DNA from: Streptosporangiaceae bacterium | Lineage (GTDB): Bacteria > Actinomycetota > Actinomycetes > Streptosporangiales > Streptosporangiaceae | DNA length: 6,360 nt | Reading direction: 5' to 3' | Assembly (NCBI GenBank): GCA_030041195.1 | Contig: JASHOI010000123.1 | Coordinates: forward strand, 1-6,360 | Part shown: in pieces, positions 5,754 through 6,360 of the stretch | Layout of the letters: every line of letters begins with the position of its first letter | Position numbering within the stretch: the stretch's first letter is position 1 | The notes under the pieces: model-generated | Databases searched by the model: none | What the model was told of the DNA's origin: nothing | The model's input: only the letters and a program-made list of their open reading frames with translations | Program-made: the position numbers and the translations under genes

Positions 5754-5775
5754 ACCCGGGTCAGCAGGCCCGGGT
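5754..5775 (+). other. Leader hairpin just upstream of the membrane-protein ribosome site
   Basis: A 7-bp perfect stem (ACCCGGG, 5754-5760, with CCCGGGT, 5769-5775) closes an eight-base loop and ends seven bases before the AGGAGG at 5783. It might stabilise the leader or influence initiation. No alternative pairing with the ribosome site is evident. Confidence 0.3.
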
Positions 5776-5795
5776 TGCAGACAGGAGGCACGACA

Positions 5796-6360
5796 ATGAG
5801 CCCGAAGGCCCTCACCGTCCTGGGCAGGGCGGGGCTGGCGCTGACGGTGGTCCTGGGGATCGCAGGCGGACTGCTGATCTGGGGGTCCACTTATGTGCAC
5901 AACACGGTGCGCAGCCAGCTTGCCGAGCAGCAGATTTACTTTCCGCCTAAGGCTGCGTTCGCGCACCCGAAGGTGGGTACCGAGATCACCCCGAACATGA
6001 TCCCGAGTGTGTCGCAGTATGCCGGGCAGCAGCTGCTGACCGGGCAGCAGGCTGAGGCGTACGCTGATCACTTCATCGCGCAGCATCTGCAGAACATGGC
6101 GCCGGGTCAGACGTATGCGACGCTGTCGGCCAAGTCGCTGGCGCAGCCGGGCAATGCCAAGCTGGCGGCGCTGGTGCAGACGGTGTTCCGTGGCCAGACG
6201 CTGCGGGGGCTGCTGCTGAACGCGTACGGGTGGTGGAAGGTGTCGCAGATCACCTACATCGCCGCGATCTGCGCGTTCGCGCTGGCGGGGCTGTCGGCGA
6301 TCGGGTCGGGCGTCGCGCTGGCGCGCGGCCGCCGGCGCACCACGCCGGCCGCTGAGGCCA
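5796..6360 (+). CDS. Two-helix membrane protein of unknown function, N-terminal part (continues at 2-244)
   Basis: The gene starts at ATG 5796, seven bases after AGGAGG (5783-5788), and is still open at the right edge. Joined through the terminal repeat it ends at 244 and encodes 203 residues. An N-terminal hydrophobic helix spans about residues 8-30 (ALTVVLGIAGGLLIWG). A central non-membrane domain of about 120 residues follows, with the recognisable elements VRSQLAEQQIYFPP, QYAGQQLLTGQQAEAYADHFIAQHL and VQTVFRGQTLRGLLLNAY. The second helix is at about 152-175. Two helices with a central domain between them suggest both termini are cytoplasmic and the central domain is outside. I recognise the type from other actinobacteria as a conserved hypothetical protein; no enzymatic motif is visible. 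It is divergent from the slipin gene and shares promoter sequence with the UspA gene, so a membrane role under the same stress is the best guess. Confidence 0.9.
   Translation, partial: MSPKALTVLGRAGLALTVVLGIAGGLLIWGSTYVHNTVRSQLAEQQIYFPPKAAFAHPKVGTEITPNMIPSVSQYAGQQLLTGQQAEAYADHFIAQHLQNMAPGQTYATLSAKSLAQPGNAKLAALVQTVFRGQTLRGLLLNAYGWWKVSQITYIAAICAFALAGLSAIGSGVALARGRRRTTPAAEA
6164..6360. repeat. Terminal direct repeat, right copy
   Basis: Identical over its whole length to 1-197. The upstream half of the host gene (5796-6163) exists only on this side and the downstream end (198-244) only on the other, so the two copies are the same locus seen twice rather than two gene copies. Confidence 0.97.

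Noticed and set aside
5724..6086. Minus-strand open frame of 120 codons opposite the membrane-protein gene
   Set aside because: It is antisense to a gene with a strong ribosome site and two good membrane helices; its own product has no recognisable features.
1..6360. tRNA, rRNA, CRISPR array, insertion sequence or plasmid origin
   Set aside because: I saw no cloverleaf, repeat-spacer pattern, transposase-like protein, iteron cluster or AT-rich origin region; the only long direct repeat is the terminal overlap.

Overview
The sequence is very GC-rich, with G/C-dominated third codon positions and strong GGAGG-type ribosome sites. The protein families (KdpD, CBS-BON, UspA, slipin, and a two-helix membrane protein I associate with actinobacteria) fit a high-GC actinomycete, probably a soil or environmental lineage; no species can be named from the sequence. 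The first 197 bases are identical to the last 197 (1-197 = 6164-6360), and the repeat reaches both physical ends. One gene runs off the right end and resumes on the left. The window is therefore best read as a closed circle of 6163 unique bases, or one unit of a tandem array, written with overlapping ends. No replicase, integrase, transposase or obvious origin is visible.

Layout, read as a circle: (1) a 203-residue two-helix membrane protein of unknown function, 5796 through the join to 244 (+), followed by a strong 14-bp hairpin at 253-292. (2) A kdpD-type gene on the minus strand (2581 to 405), broken near 2216-2220 by an internal deletion plus frameshift. Its C-terminal part also lacks the usual four-helix membrane domain and has a degraded histidine-kinase core. 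(3) A divergent CBS-CBS-BON protein (2803-3675, +). (4) A single-domain UspA protein (3980-4447, +). (5) A slipin/stomatin-like SPFH protein on the minus strand (5425 to 4577). No kdpE, kdpFABC, NfeD or two-component response regulator gene is present.

Unifying signal: every promoter-bearing gap carries a near-palindromic element of the type GGGACCTTCGGCCC, and I do not see it in the two convergent gaps. Copies lie at 2687-2700, 3813-3825, 3876-3889, 5482-5495, 5653-5665 and, weakly, 5705-5718. The core resembles the mycobacterial DosR/DevR site (GGGACT-WW-AGTCCC), and UspA and CBS proteins are classic members of DosR/DevR-type hypoxia/dormancy regulons. My working interpretation is a compact oxygen- or energy-stress gene set under one DevR/OsdR-like regulator encoded elsewhere. 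This is inference from motif and gene content, not a demonstrated regulon.

How the genes might work together (inference): UspA and CBS domains bind adenine nucleotides and could sense energy state. The KdpD remnant keeps a P-loop domain and a UspA-like domain but probably no membrane sensing or normal phosphotransfer. The slipin and the two-helix protein would act at the membrane. The most notable points are the apparent circularity, the shared operator with helically phased pairs, and the unusual split, soluble KdpD derivative.
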